DNA of 64,000 nt from Opitutales bacterium (GTDB lineage: Bacteria; Verrucomicrobiota; Verrucomicrobiia; Opitutales; Oceanipulchritudinaceae). The first letter of the stretch is position 1. Each line of letters opens with the position of its first letter. The position numbers and the translations under genes were made by a program. The stretch covers positions 26,158 through 90,157 of the forward strand of contig JAFIGG010000135.1 of the NCBI GenBank assembly GCA_020831485.1, in the 5' to 3' direction. Shown one piece after another: positions 56,004 to 63,894 of the stretch. Below the pieces are notes generated by a model. The model was not told where the DNA came from. It did no database searches and saw only the letters and a list, made by a program, of their open reading frames with translations.

Positions 56004-57020
56004 TCACCGAGGGACAGGCAGAGTTTTGCCATCACGCCATTTGCATCCAACAATCCTATCCCGAGTAGCGGACACAACGCCCCTTATCCCCATGCGGACA
56101 CTCGCATCCAGCATTTCCATGGCGGCCACGCCCATTGCGTCGTCAAGCGGCAATGTCCCCGCAATGTCAGAGTTCCCAAACTCATCAATCGCCATATCCG
56201 CGTAGGCAAAGTCTCGCGGAATCCGATAACCCGCATCAATCAGCCGATCATAAAGCCAAGCAGGAAAACCGATGATGACATCAGGCCGGTTGTTTTCGAT
56301 CCATTGGAAAATTCGCTCAAATTCCGTGTAAGAACACGCTAAAGGAGAAATTCCGCCTAACTCGCCTCGCAATTCAATCTCGCAGGCCAAAGCGCCACCC
56401 ACCCTGCTCCAATCATCATAAAACGCAGGCTCGTGGTGCATTGAAACAACGCCTATCCGGCGGTATCCCATGCCCCAGACTTTACTGAAAACGGTCCTCG
56501 CAGCTGTAAAGTTACTAGCTCTAACAGAATCAAAGGGTAACTTTTCGCTGTAAGCTCCGCAAGCTACTACCGAAAAGGGCGACCAATCCACAGCAAGAAT
56601 CAGCTCAGGATCTTCAAAATACTCAATGACAACACCCACAACACCTCTCGCGTACAGCATGCGATGGACCTGAGCCGGGCTGCTGAATTCATCCAACCTG
56701 TAGACATCAATTTCATAACCCAGTTTTTGTCCTGCAAGCTTGGCTCCTTCGATTGTTTTTGCCCATGGCGCCTGGCGGATACCTGAACTGGACTGGTAAA
56801 TCCATGCGACCGGAAGAGAAACGGTTTCGCCCCGTTTGCGATTCGAATGAGAGCCCAAAGCTGCAAAAGCTGGATTTCTCTGATAGCCCATTTCTTCGGC
56901 AATCTGACAAATCCTCTCACGTGTTGCTGCCTTTAGGCGCTGTGAATTTCGCAACGCCAATGAAACGGTAGAAACTGCACACCCTGCGCGCTTAGCAACA
57001 TCTTTAATTGAAATAGACAT
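56004..57020 (-). CDS. LacI-family transcriptional regulator
   Basis: A 338-residue repressor starting MSISIKDVAKRAG, with the LacI helix-turn-helix and the LALRN hinge variant common in Opitutae, followed by a periplasmic-binding-like sensor domain (VVIEYFEDP, IGVVSMHHEPA, MRIGIRG-like end). An upstream in-frame start adds 14 residues that precede the domain and was not used. It is divergent from the beta-propeller gene and upstream of the leftward secreted-protein array, and is the best candidate to bind the GAAACGTT sites. Confidence 0.9.
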   Translation of the reverse strand: MSISIKDVAKRAGCAVSTVSLALRNSQRLKAATRERICQIAEEMGYQRNPAFAALGSHSNRKRGETVSLPVAWIYQSSSGIRQAPWAKTIEGAKLAGQKLGYEIDVYRLDEFSSPAQVHRMLYARGVVGVVIEYFEDPELILAVDWSPFSVVACGAYSEKLPFDSVRASNFTAARTVFSKVWGMGYRRIGVVSMHHEPAFYDDWSRVGGALACEIELRGELGGISPLACSYTEFERIFQWIENNRPDVIIGFPAWLYDRLIDAGYRIPRDFAYADMAIDEFGNSDIAGTLPLDDAMGVAAMEMLDASVRMGIRGVVSATRDRIVGCKWRDGKTLPVPR

Positions 57021-57062
57021 CCGTCCGGAACCAACTTTCAGAAAAACCGATATTCTCCCCAA

Positions 57063-57269
57063 AAAACCGCATTAGATCAAGAACAATAAACTAAACTCAC
57101 TGCTCTGCCAGACCCTGTCTTTCTCCTTCATCCCCCTCGTCGAACAACAACCCCCTAGCGTATTCATTATCTCTTCTTATTTGTATCCTTAAAAAAACAA
57201 AAAGGTTTTACTGTTTCGAATTTACGATTGACGAGAGCTGCCAGCAACCGCAAAGACTCCGCCTTCATT
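57063..57269. other. Intergenic region between LacI and beta-propeller genes
   Basis: A 207-base divergent gap, A/T-rich near both ends. I find no gene and no full GAAACGTTTC site, only the half-like CTGTTTCGAA at about 57211. The beta-propeller frame stays open for 14 codons upstream of its chosen ATG. Confidence 0.4.
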
Positions 57270-58505
57270 ATGCCACAGATTAGCTACCCTCCATTTGACT
57301 GGACGTCAGAGATACCTAAAAACTGTCCATTTCCACTTTCGGATTATTGGCATGGCATGCGCTTTCTGGGAAGGTGCAGCGACTACCGGGTGGGGGATAC
57401 CTTCTATCCTAGCTGGGCCGGCGACGACATCCTCTACTCACCCTATACAGACGGCGCAGTGGATGGCCTGTTTTCGTGGTCTTCCGGATTCGTACAAGGC
57501 GGTGTTCCAGTAGACAACCCGGATTTCACTGGTGGATTCCTTACCCGGAAAGCAACGACTGGGCATGCCCGTCTAATTGGGGCCGACCCCCTCAATTTGC
57601 GCATAGAGCCGATTGGCTTACACGCAGCTGACCCTTATCCTTATGGCGGCAGATATCCTTGTGGAAGTCTTCACCATAACGGAGTCTGGTACTATGGCAC
57701 CTACTGCCTATCACCCTTCGCCGAAACTCCTTATGGAGGTCAAGTTTACAACTGGCCTCACCTTGGACCTCTCGTTGGTTTTCGCATCTCCCACGACAAT
57801 GGCAAAACCTGGATCGACACACCGCATACACCTTCTCAATCTCTTTTTGGAGAATCTGGCCTTTGTGGCTATCCTATCAAAATTGGCGCTCCACACTTCG
57901 TCGACTTCGGCAAAAACATGGAACACTCACCGGATGGCTATGCTTACTTGGTGGCGCAGGGCTCGGACCTTGCATTAAAACCAGGAAATCGTTTTGCCCA
58001 CCTCAGCTGGATTACAGCGGATCAAGTCTATTTACTTCGTGTCCGGCCTCATCCAGAGACCATAAATGATCCTACTGCCTACGAATTCTTTGCCGGATCG
58101 GATGGAGACTCAACCCCACGCTGGTCGAAAAACTTCCGGGACATCCAACCTCTGTTGGAATGGAAGGGCCATATGGGATGCGTAACTGCGACTTGGATTC
58201 CCAAAGATGAGCGTTTCATCCTCTGCGTCACGGATGGCGGAAACACTTGCTCACGTATGCATACTTATTTTCTCGAGTCGGAATCACTGACCGGCCCCTG
58301 GCGGATCGTCTCCTATCTTAAGGACTTTGGCCAGCAAGCCTATTTCGTAAACATTCCTTCAAAATTCCTTCAGAATGATTCGGACAATTTCTGGCTGGCA
58401 TACTCAGGCAATTTTGCCCCCGAGTGGAACGGCGAGCGGATCGAGGTAAATCCTCCAGGAACTCGTTACGGTCTTGTTCTTCAGGAAGTACAGTTTCGCA
58501 AGTAG
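57270..58505 (+). CDS. Beta-propeller protein, DUF4185/glycosidase-like
   Basis: A 411-residue protein with repeated aromatic blade motifs typical of five-bladed beta-propeller glycoside hydrolases and DUF4185 proteins: FYPSWAGDDILYSPYTDG near the start, HHNGVWYYGTYCLS, ISHDNGKTW and a late LTGPWRIV. Acidic residues sit in the expected loops (DD in the first blade), but catalytic residues cannot be fixed by eye. No signal peptide. It probably acts on an imported oligosaccharide and may be controlled by the divergent LacI protein. Confidence 0.6.
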   Translation: MPQISYPPFDWTSEIPKNCPFPLSDYWHGMRFLGRCSDYRVGDTFYPSWAGDDILYSPYTDGAVDGLFSWSSGFVQGGVPVDNPDFTGGFLTRKATTGHARLIGADPLNLRIEPIGLHAADPYPYGGRYPCGSLHHNGVWYYGTYCLSPFAETPYGGQVYNWPHLGPLVGFRISHDNGKTWIDTPHTPSQSLFGESGLCGYPIKIGAPHFVDFGKNMEHSPDGYAYLVAQGSDLALKPGNRFAHLSWITADQVYLLRVRPHPETINDPTAYEFFAGSDGDSTPRWSKNFRDIQPLLEWKGHMGCVTATWIPKDERFILCVTDGGNTCSRMHTYFLESESLTGPWRIVSYLKDFGQQAYFVNIPSKFLQNDSDNFWLAYSGNFAPEWNGERIEVNPPGTRYGLVLQEVQFRK

Positions 58506-58848
58506 TTCAACTTACCAGAACATCCAGCATGTGCGGATTTATGTGTATTGATAGCGGTCGAGATACTCCAGAAAACCAATCCAAAGAAAGTGGAAGTAAC
58601 CACCAGGGCGGTGAGTAGGGGTATTGAGATTGCGACATTTGGCAGATCGATAACGTCATTGTCTGATCTATTTTACCTCCCCTTCTCCCTCTCACAGATG
58701 TAACAACCTCTGGCTGTGTTGAGGAGTTTTTCGTGATCGTTCTGGTTTGGGAAATCGAGGTCCAGTTGATTCAGGGATTGGCTGAACCAGTGGGGGCATA
58801 GAAAGGGGTTTCCGCAGTATTCGATTCTGCGGGGATCGGACAGGGAGA

Positions 58849-58856
58849 CTTTGTAG
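58849..58856. repeat. Target-site duplication, left copy
   Basis: CTTTGTAG directly abuts the left end of the IS and is repeated exactly at the right end (60374-60381). Eight bases is the usual duplication length for IS256-family elements. Confidence 0.9.
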
Positions 58857-59057
58857 GGGGATGCCCCAATATTTGTTAAAACTCGAGATGGTTTCCAGTG
58901 TATTGGTTTGTGATTTGGTTGAGTTGAAAGAGATTGTCAATGGTGAGTCCCTCGCCGGTGGCTTTGGACTGGCCCCGGCGCTGAGGGACTGTCGGTCCCG
59001 AAGGGACGCCGCGTAGCGGCGAGACAGGCGCGAAGCGCCGGGGCAAAGAAGTCATTT

Positions 59058-60278
59058 TCATGCTGCTTGTCGGTTGGCTTCGGATTTTTCCAATGCTTGT
59101 TTCAGTTTCTCCAGATCGCCGTGCCCGACTATTCTCCGGAAACCAGTTTCGGCCAACTTCAGGCCGCTTGCCATCCATCTGTCAGCCTGATCGGTTTCGC
59201 GGTGCCAGCGACACACCCGTCCAATATGGCGACGGAGATTTTTGAAGACATTTTCAATGCAATTGGTCGAGAGCAGTGTGCGGTGCAAAGTGTTGGGGAC
59301 ATTCAGCTCAAAGAGTCGCAAGAGATCTTCTCCCGCCTCTTCAAAGCTTTCACGAGCCTGTGCATTCTTGTCCTTCAAAAACGCCCTCAGGGCTTCGGCG
59401 GCGGCCTCGGCTTCCTTTTCGCCTTGGCCCTGTCGAAGCTTTTTAAACAGGGCCGCCAGTTCCGCCCAATGCCTCTTGCTCAAATAGCCCCGAACATTGC
59501 GTTCTTTATGCACCAGGCAGCGTTGCACCAGCGTATCCGGGTAATGTGCCATGACAGCCCCTCGCAGCGCCTCAGAGCCGTCCAGAACCGCCAGTAGGCG
59601 TCTTCCCGGTTTCTTCTGCAATCCCCGTCGTTGCAGATTGCTCAACAGATCCTTGCAGACTTCCTTGTTCTCAGAACCGCCGATGCGAAAGCCGAGAACT
59701 TTTTTATACCCCCGCGTGTTGATCCCCAGAGCAACCGTGGCAACAAGGTTTTTTCCCAGCACAACCGCATCAACCATCAGCACCAATAAATCGAATCCCA
59801 AAAGATCGCTTTGCTGCACCTCTTCGACCAACACGCTGGCCTTCTTTTGCCACAAGCGACTCACCGAGGCCTTGCTCTGGCCCAAGGCCTCTTCAGCGCT
59901 CAGGCAGGCAACATCCCGACTGCTGACTCCACACAGGACCGCACGCATCACAGAGTCCTCCCATTGCGCGGGATCCTGCGCTGCCTTCCAGCTCTGCAAG
60001 ACAACCTCCTGAACCCCCTGTGCCGTGCGTTGACGCACCCGCGGCCGGGGCATCCTTTCTCTCTTGCCTTGCACATACACGCTCGAAGGCGCGCTGCCCG
60101 CACGGAAATACTCGCCGTTATCAGTAGGCTTGTAAGGCTGGCCGCACAGCCCGCTGACCTCCTCTTGCACGACTTCACGCAGCGCCTGCCGCACCGCTCC
60201 TTGCAATATCAGGCGCAGCTCTTGGCCCGCTCCGAATGAATCCTCTTGTCCTATCAGTTTTTTGATCTTATCGCTCAT
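59058..60278 (-). CDS. IS256-family (mutator-type) transposase
   Basis: A 406-residue DDE transposase. Catalytic candidates are the Asp of VLMVDAVVLG, the Asp of LAVLDGSEAL and the Glu of STNCIENVFKNLRRH. The typical VALGINTRGYKKVLGF and RCLVHKERNV segments are present. Length and motifs are normal for the family and the frame is intact. It lies wholly inside the element, with its start about 95 bases from the right terminus. Confidence 0.95.
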   Translation of the reverse strand: MSDKIKKLIGQEDSFGAGQELRLILQGAVRQALREVVQEEVSGLCGQPYKPTDNGEYFRAGSAPSSVYVQGKRERMPRPRVRQRTAQGVQEVVLQSWKAAQDPAQWEDSVMRAVLCGVSSRDVACLSAEEALGQSKASVSRLWQKKASVLVEEVQQSDLLGFDLLVLMVDAVVLGKNLVATVALGINTRGYKKVLGFRIGGSENKEVCKDLLSNLQRRGLQKKPGRRLLAVLDGSEALRGAVMAHYPDTLVQRCLVHKERNVRGYLSKRHWAELAALFKKLRQGQGEKEAEAAAEALRAFLKDKNAQARESFEEAGEDLLRLFELNVPNTLHRTLLSTNCIENVFKNLRRHIGRVCRWHRETDQADRWMASGLKLAETGFRRIVGHGDLEKLKQALEKSEANRQAA

Positions 60279-60282
60279 TATT

Positions 60283-60343
60283 GGTGGTTTTCTGTTGGTT
60301 TTTTAGCTCCCTCAGCCTGTTGGCTGGGGGGCAGAAAACCACC
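60283..60343. other. Perfect inverted repeat ahead of the transposase start
   Basis: GGTGGTTTTCTG and its exact complement enclose a second imperfect stem (CTCAGCC with GGCTGGGG). Located between the IS right end and the transposase start, and partly inside the terminal repeat, it could form an mRNA hairpin that limits transposase expression from outside promoters. Confidence 0.55.
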
Positions 60344-60373
60344 TCTTATTTTAACAATTTTTGGGGCGCTGCC

Positions 60374-60381
60374 CTTTGTAG
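60374..60381. repeat. Target-site duplication, right copy
   Basis: CTTTGTAG next to the right end of the IS; it encodes part of the VYK codons of the interrupted gene on the minus strand. Confidence 0.9.
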
Positions 60382-61021
60382 ACGGAATAGAAGCAGCCTT
60401 TTTCTTTGCCAAATTGTTGCTGGGCTTGGCTGAAGAAACCAATGAAGTTGGCGGAGGTTGAAAGGGTGGACTTTACCTCGACATAATGGTCCAGGCCTTG
60501 GAGCTTGTAATGGATATCGTAGTGAAGGTTCTGCTCTTTTTCGTCGTTTTCCCAGGATACTTCGTCGGGGTTGACTGTGCTTTTCAGGTATTTGAAGACG
60601 AGTTCTTCTCCTTTCCGGCCTGTAAGTCCTGTCAGGGATTGTTCGCCTTGGGCAGCGTTGGGATTGGAGGGCTGCGTTCTGCCCAAATCTTTGATTTGAA
60701 ACCTGGTCGGACCGGGAGTGTTGGCGTCGGGCAAGTCAAAATCTACTAATTCGAGGCGCAGTAATTCGTCGCGGAGGTCTTTGCCCTGCGACTTATATAG
60801 CATGGCATACGCACGCTGAAAGAATTCAACGGCCTTCTCGAAGATTTTGAAGCCTTTGACGTTCTGTCCTGACTGATGATTGGCGTATGGTTTTACCTCC
60901 TGCCATGGCTCGCCCGTGGTGACTCTTGCGCCATTGGGGTATTGGCCATGCACGATGGCATAGTATTTGGTTTTCTTTGCCTTCATTGTTTGATGATGAG
61001 GACTCCTGGAGTCTGTTTGTG

Positions 61022-61825
61022 ATGCTGTTCCAGCTCGGGATGATTTCCATGGGCACGGAGGAGGCTTGTCTACTCGAGGGCGATAGCGGGGATGCGACGG
61101 CTTTTTACGGGCTTGGCGACGTTGTGCTGAAGGATTCGGGTGACTTGCGGCACATCGTCAGTGAGGGGACGGTTGAGGTTCATTGTGTGCTGCCTGAGGG
61201 TTTGCAGATTACGGCGCGCAAAATTGCCCTGTATTGCGCTCAGCCACATGCGGTTCGGCTGATTGCTTTTGAGGTGGTGGCATGGGATGTTTGCGTGGGG
61301 TCTGCGGTGTTCGAGTTGTCGCCGAGTTTGTTGCTGATCGGGGACCAGCCTCTGGAGGCGGAACAGAGATCGAGTTTTGGCCGCGTCGTTCGCCTGCCCG
61401 GGCCGCGACGGGAGTTGCCTGCTAGAAAGGTGCTGACCACCGCCGAAGGCGAAATCAGCCTGTGGCACCTGGCCGCGATGGGGATCCTGGACCAGTGCTC
61501 GCTGAAAAGGTTTCTCGACTCCGCTGCTACGGTCTCGGACGGGACCTTGTTTGAAGACCTGAACGAGTGCGTCGGCAGGCCCGACGATATGCACTGCTAC
61601 GGTGCGGACAAACTCGGTATTCCCGGGCTGGACCGCAAAGAGCTGACAGCGCTTGCTGCCTACCGAACCCCGGTTGAAATCTGCGGCTTGCTCAGGCAGC
61701 CATTTTTGTCGGGTTACGACTACGACCCACGACGCCTACCACGCATCATTCGCTTTTTCATCGAGCAGAGCCTCATGGAATGCGCGAAATACGGTGGGTT
61801 TCGCCGCACTGTGGACTACAAATAG
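61022..61825 (+). CDS. Protein of unknown function
   Basis: A 267-residue protein (261 if ATG 61040 is used) that I do not recognise. Composition is soluble and acidic at the N-terminus, with beta-rich segments (VEVHCVLPEG, IALYCAQPHAV) and a helical C-terminus (RIIRFFIEQSLMECAKYGG). No catalytic motif is obvious. It is divergent from the interrupted DUF3883 gene, and its end converges on a truncated RNase H copy with a 10-base overlap. Its last 260 bases are duplicated further right. Co-location suggests it belongs with the nuclease-like genes around it. Confidence 0.6.
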   Translation: MLFQLGMISMGTEEACLLEGDSGDATAFYGLGDVVLKDSGDLRHIVSEGTVEVHCVLPEGLQITARKIALYCAQPHAVRLIAFEVVAWDVCVGSAVFELSPSLLLIGDQPLEAEQRSSFGRVVRLPGPRRELPARKVLTTAEGEISLWHLAAMGILDQCSLKRFLDSAATVSDGTLFEDLNECVGRPDDMHCYGADKLGIPGLDRKELTALAAYRTPVEICGLLRQPFLSGYDYDPRRLPRIIRFFIEQSLMECAKYGGFRRTVDYK

Positions 61826-62204
61826 ATGCCCCATTGAATGGCTCGCAAAACGCGTTCGACCTGAACAGGCCCATCCCGATCTCCGAGGCAATCGGCTGGA
61901 GTCTTTCCACCCAGAGCTGGCAATGCCTGCCCCAGCCAAAGCTCCACCTGATCCGCATCGCCCAACACCTCCAGCGCCAGACTGCGGATTGAGGCCTCCG
62001 AAGGGACGCCCTGAATCGCCTTCGCGCACAGGCCGTCCACATACTCGTTCCAGCGGTTGCCGCTGTGGGATTTGACCTTGGTCATGGCGGCGAGCCATTG
62101 TCGGTTTCTTTCAACGTAGGCCACATACTGCTGGGTCCAGCGGTTTTTGGCCTTCCAACGCTTATCCTGAAAAAGGTGGCCGACCCAATGGTAGATGCCC
62201 GCGT
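61816..62204 (-). pseudogene. Truncated second copy of the RNase H-DUF2384 gene (3' part)
   Basis: Identical to the 3' 389 bases of the intact gene at 62455-63093, created by the tandem duplication. It lacks the N-terminal catalytic Asp and Glu of RNase H but keeps the last catalytic segment (VKSHSGNRWNEYVD) and the DUF2384 domain. An internal ATG could yield a roughly 100-residue protein made mostly of the antitoxin-like domain, which might still be functional. Confidence 0.85.
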
Positions 62205-62464
62205 AGTGCGTCGGCAGGCCCGACGATATGCACTGCTACGGTGCGGACAAACTCGGTATTCCCGGGCTGGACCGCAAAGAGCTGACAGCGCTTGCTGCCT
62301 ACCGAACCCCGGTTGAAATCTGCGGCTTGCTCAGGCAGCCATTTTTGTCGGGTTACGACTACGACCCACGACGCCTACCACGCATCATTCGCTTTTTCAT
62401 CGAGCAGAGCCTCATGGAATGCGCGAAATACGGTGGGTTTCGCCGCACTGTGGACTACAAATAG
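62205..62464 (+). pseudogene. Truncated second copy of the unknown gene (3' part)
   Basis: Identical to the last 260 bases of the gene at 61022-61825. It has no upstream coding sequence of its own; an internal ATG could give about 78 residues (MHCYGADKLGIPG and on). It is a by-product of the tandem duplication. Confidence 0.85.
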
Positions 62465-63093
62465 ATGCCCCATTGAATGGCTCGCAAAACGCGTTCGACC
62501 TGAACAGGCCCATCCCGATCTCCGAGGCAATCGGCTGGAGTCTTTCCACCCAGAGCTGGCAATGCCTGCCCCAGCCAAAGCTCCACCTGATCCGCATCGC
62601 CCAACACCTCCAGCGCCAGACTGCGGATTGAGGCCTCCGAAGGGACGCCCTGAATCGCCTTCGCGCACAGGCCGTCCACATACTCGTTCCAGCGGTTGCC
62701 GCTGTGGGATTTGACCTTGGTCATGGCGGCGAGCCATTGTCGGTTTCTTTCAACGTAGGCCACATACTGCTGGGTCCAGCGGTTTTTGGCCTTCCAACGC
62801 TTATCCTGAAAAAGGTGGCCGACCCAATGGTAGATGCCCGCGTAGTCGTAGTAGAGGTGAACCCGGAGGTTCTGGGATCTGGCGTATTGGATGGCCATCA
62901 TCGCGGACTTCAATTCGCCGCCAATCTGGCGCATATTGACGACCTCTCCGGAGAGTAGTCCGAAATCCTTGTGTAACACCTTGTTGTTTTCAACGACGGC
63001 CAGCGCCCAGGAGGCAAGGCCGTTGCGGAAACTTCCGTCAATGTAGACATCGACGACGGGTCGAAGCGTATCTGATTGTTGAGAAGGGTTCAT
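62455..63093 (-). CDS. RNase HI fused to a DUF2384 (MbcA/ParS/Xre antitoxin) domain
   Basis: A 212-residue fusion. Residues 14-150 are an RNase HI fold with all expected acidic residues: D19 (VYIDGS), E60 (GGELKS), D83 (YYDYAGI), plus H130 and D140 in VKSHSGNRWNEYVD. Residues 155-212 match the toxin-binding DUF2384 domain of MbcA/ParS antitoxins (ALEVLGDADQVELWLGQ, LGGKTP). No DNA-binding helix-turn-helix precedes it. The ATG at 63093 was chosen over a TTG 9 bases upstream. It lies 5 bases after the phosphoesterase gene. It would cut RNA in RNA-DNA hybrids and may bind a RES-like partner that is not seen here. Confidence 0.8.
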   Translation of the reverse strand: MNPSQQSDTLRPVVDVYIDGSFRNGLASWALAVVENNKVLHKDFGLLSGEVVNMRQIGGELKSAMMAIQYARSQNLRVHLYYDYAGIYHWVGHLFQDKRWKAKNRWTQQYVAYVERNRQWLAAMTKVKSHSGNRWNEYVDGLCAKAIQGVPSEASIRSLALEVLGDADQVELWLGQALPALGGKTPADCLGDRDGPVQVERVLRAIQWGIYL

Positions 63094-63098
63094 GGTAT

Positions 63099-63482
63099 TC
63101 AATGCAAAGTCGTTATCTCCCCTGCCCGATCGACACGGAATTCGCTGCCGACCGAATACCGCAGAAAGTCCGCTGGATCTTCATGCAGCCCCAGCCATGG
63201 CAGGGCTTCCAGGTATTGGATGTCATGATTCCCCAGCAGGACCGTCAGCCTGTCGCCGAGCTGTCCACGCAAAGATAGCAGCGTTTCCGCCGTCCGCCCG
63301 GCCGTGTCTGCCTCAGCGCTGTACGGGTCAAAGTAATCCCCACCCAGCACCACCTGACTGACCTGATCCAGCTCACGCTGCAGAATCCGCTGGAGCCAGC
63401 GGATGTTCTGGTGGATGTCAAAAATCAGCAGACAACGATCCGTGAGCAGTCGTGCCTCAGAGTTCAATTGCGCGTTTTCCAT
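63099..63482 (-). CDS. Short calcineurin-like metallophosphoesterase
   Basis: A 127-residue protein with the first half of the metallophosphoesterase active site: D22-I-H24, GGDYFD (D49) and GNHD (N85-H86-D87). The C-terminal GH and GHTH histidine motifs of full-length enzymes are missing, because the gene stops soon after the third motif. It may be a naturally short form, a truncated gene, or one that needs a partner. It is followed at 5 bases by the RNase H fusion, so the two form an operon. Start chosen at MENAQ; a longer frame begins at 63545. Confidence 0.7.
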   Translation of the reverse strand: MENAQLNSEARLLTDRCLLIFDIHQNIRWLQRILQRELDQVSQVVLGGDYFDPYSAEADTAGRTAETLLSLRGQLGDRLTVLLGNHDIQYLEALPWLGLHEDPADFLRYSVGSEFRVDRAGEITTLH

Positions 63483-63586
63483 TTTCACTTTCCATAAAGT
63501 TGTGCGATTGTTACAAAACCTTATGGAAAGAGCATTGCGAAGCAATGCATGCGCGGGTGGGAAACCCGTGTCTTACTGCGGTCTCG

Positions 63587-63636
63587 TTTTAGAATTCTAA
63601 AATGTGTTTTAGGATTCTAAATTTACCGTTCTAAAA
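63587..63636. promoter_or_regulatory. Array of palindromic operator-like sites
   Basis: TTTTAGAATTCTAAAA (63587-63602) is a perfect 16-bp palindrome. TTTTAGGATTCTAAAT (63607-63622) is a near copy whose centre is exactly 20 bp away, two helical turns. A half site TTCTAAAA follows at 63629-63636. The array lies about 105 bases before the phosphoesterase start, where a dimeric repressor of that operon would be expected to bind. The DUF2384 product itself lacks an HTH, so the binder is unknown. Confidence 0.65.
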
Positions 63637-63729
63637 CGATGGGTTCACAAGGCGACACGGAGCTCGGCGCGCTAAGGCCCCGGGTCCCCGGCCTGAAAGG
63701 TGCGGGGCTACTTTGGGATGGTATGGGCC

Positions 63730-63894
63730 TCAGTTCGGAACAATAGCGTCGACCCGGATTTGGCCGTCTGGAGTGAAAGCATCCGCATGTATTTTATGCT
63801 CACGCAACCGCAGAAGCATGTCCTGCAACTGCTCGCGCCTGGCAGCTTCTCGAGGCGAATTAAAGTATTGCTTCTGGATAGTTTCGACATCCAC
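63730..63894 (-). CDS. Small hypothetical protein (or C-terminal remnant)
   Basis: A 54-residue frame from GTG at 63894 with protein-like composition: VDVETIQKQYFN, then a charged helix (REAARREQLQDML) and a compact end (DAFTPDGQIRVDAIVPN). The frame is open about 54 bases further upstream, to a TAA, without an ATG. A segment in another frame near 63951-64000 (AYLSKALVTTTGQSLIEL) also looks coding, so this may be the frameshifted end of a gene that continues past the window edge. Confidence 0.35.
   Translation of the reverse strand: MDVETIQKQYFNSPREAARREQLQDMLLRLREHKIHADAFTPDGQIRVDAIVPN

Larger units (their letters stand above)
58857..60373. mobile_element. IS256-family insertion sequence, 1517 bp
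   Basis: Complete element with one transposase gene. Terminal inverted repeats extend about 42 bp with roughly 30 matches. They start GG, share GCCCCAA and TTGTTAAAA, and continue with partial matches to GGTTT. It is flanked by the 8-bp duplication CTTTGTAG. Between the left end and the transposase stop lies a GC-rich stretch with small inverted repeats around 58990-59045. The perfect duplication and intact transposase suggest a fairly recent insertion. Confidence 0.9.
58673..60986 (-). pseudogene. Viroplasmin/DUF3883 nuclease-like gene interrupted by an IS element
   Basis: The 5' part (60986 to 60374) encodes a viroplasmin-like domain (KYYAIVHGQYPNG, VKGFKIFEKAVEFF) and a DUF3883/PD-(D/E)XK-like domain (GRKGEELVFKYL, YDIHYKL, YVEVKSTL). 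The IS enters after CFYSVYK. The 3' part lies on the other side (58848 to 58673) and reads VSLSDPRRIEYCGNPFLCPH and on to a stop. With the IS and one copy of the 8-bp duplication removed, the frame is continuous and gives 262 residues. At present it yields a truncated product with an IS-encoded tail ending RPKNC. It was probably a nucleic-acid-acting protein. Confidence 0.85.
61566..62843. repeat. Tandem duplication, 2 x 639 bp
   Basis: Units 61566-62204 and 62205-62843 appear identical (encoded peptides are the same over the whole length). The bases AGT occur at the left border and directly after the second unit, so the duplication may have arisen at a 3-bp microhomology. Each unit carries the 3' ends of two convergent genes. 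One complete copy of each gene remains: the unknown gene at left and the RNase H gene at right. Confidence 0.92.

Noticed and set aside
58531..58618. Short frame starting MCGFMCIDS, like a glutamine amidotransferase start
   Set aside because: Only about 29 residues before a stop and nothing else of that family follows.
61070..61594. Minus-strand 174-codon frame opposite the unknown gene
   Set aside because: Glutamine/arginine-rich low-quality composition; the plus-strand frame is longer and more protein-like.
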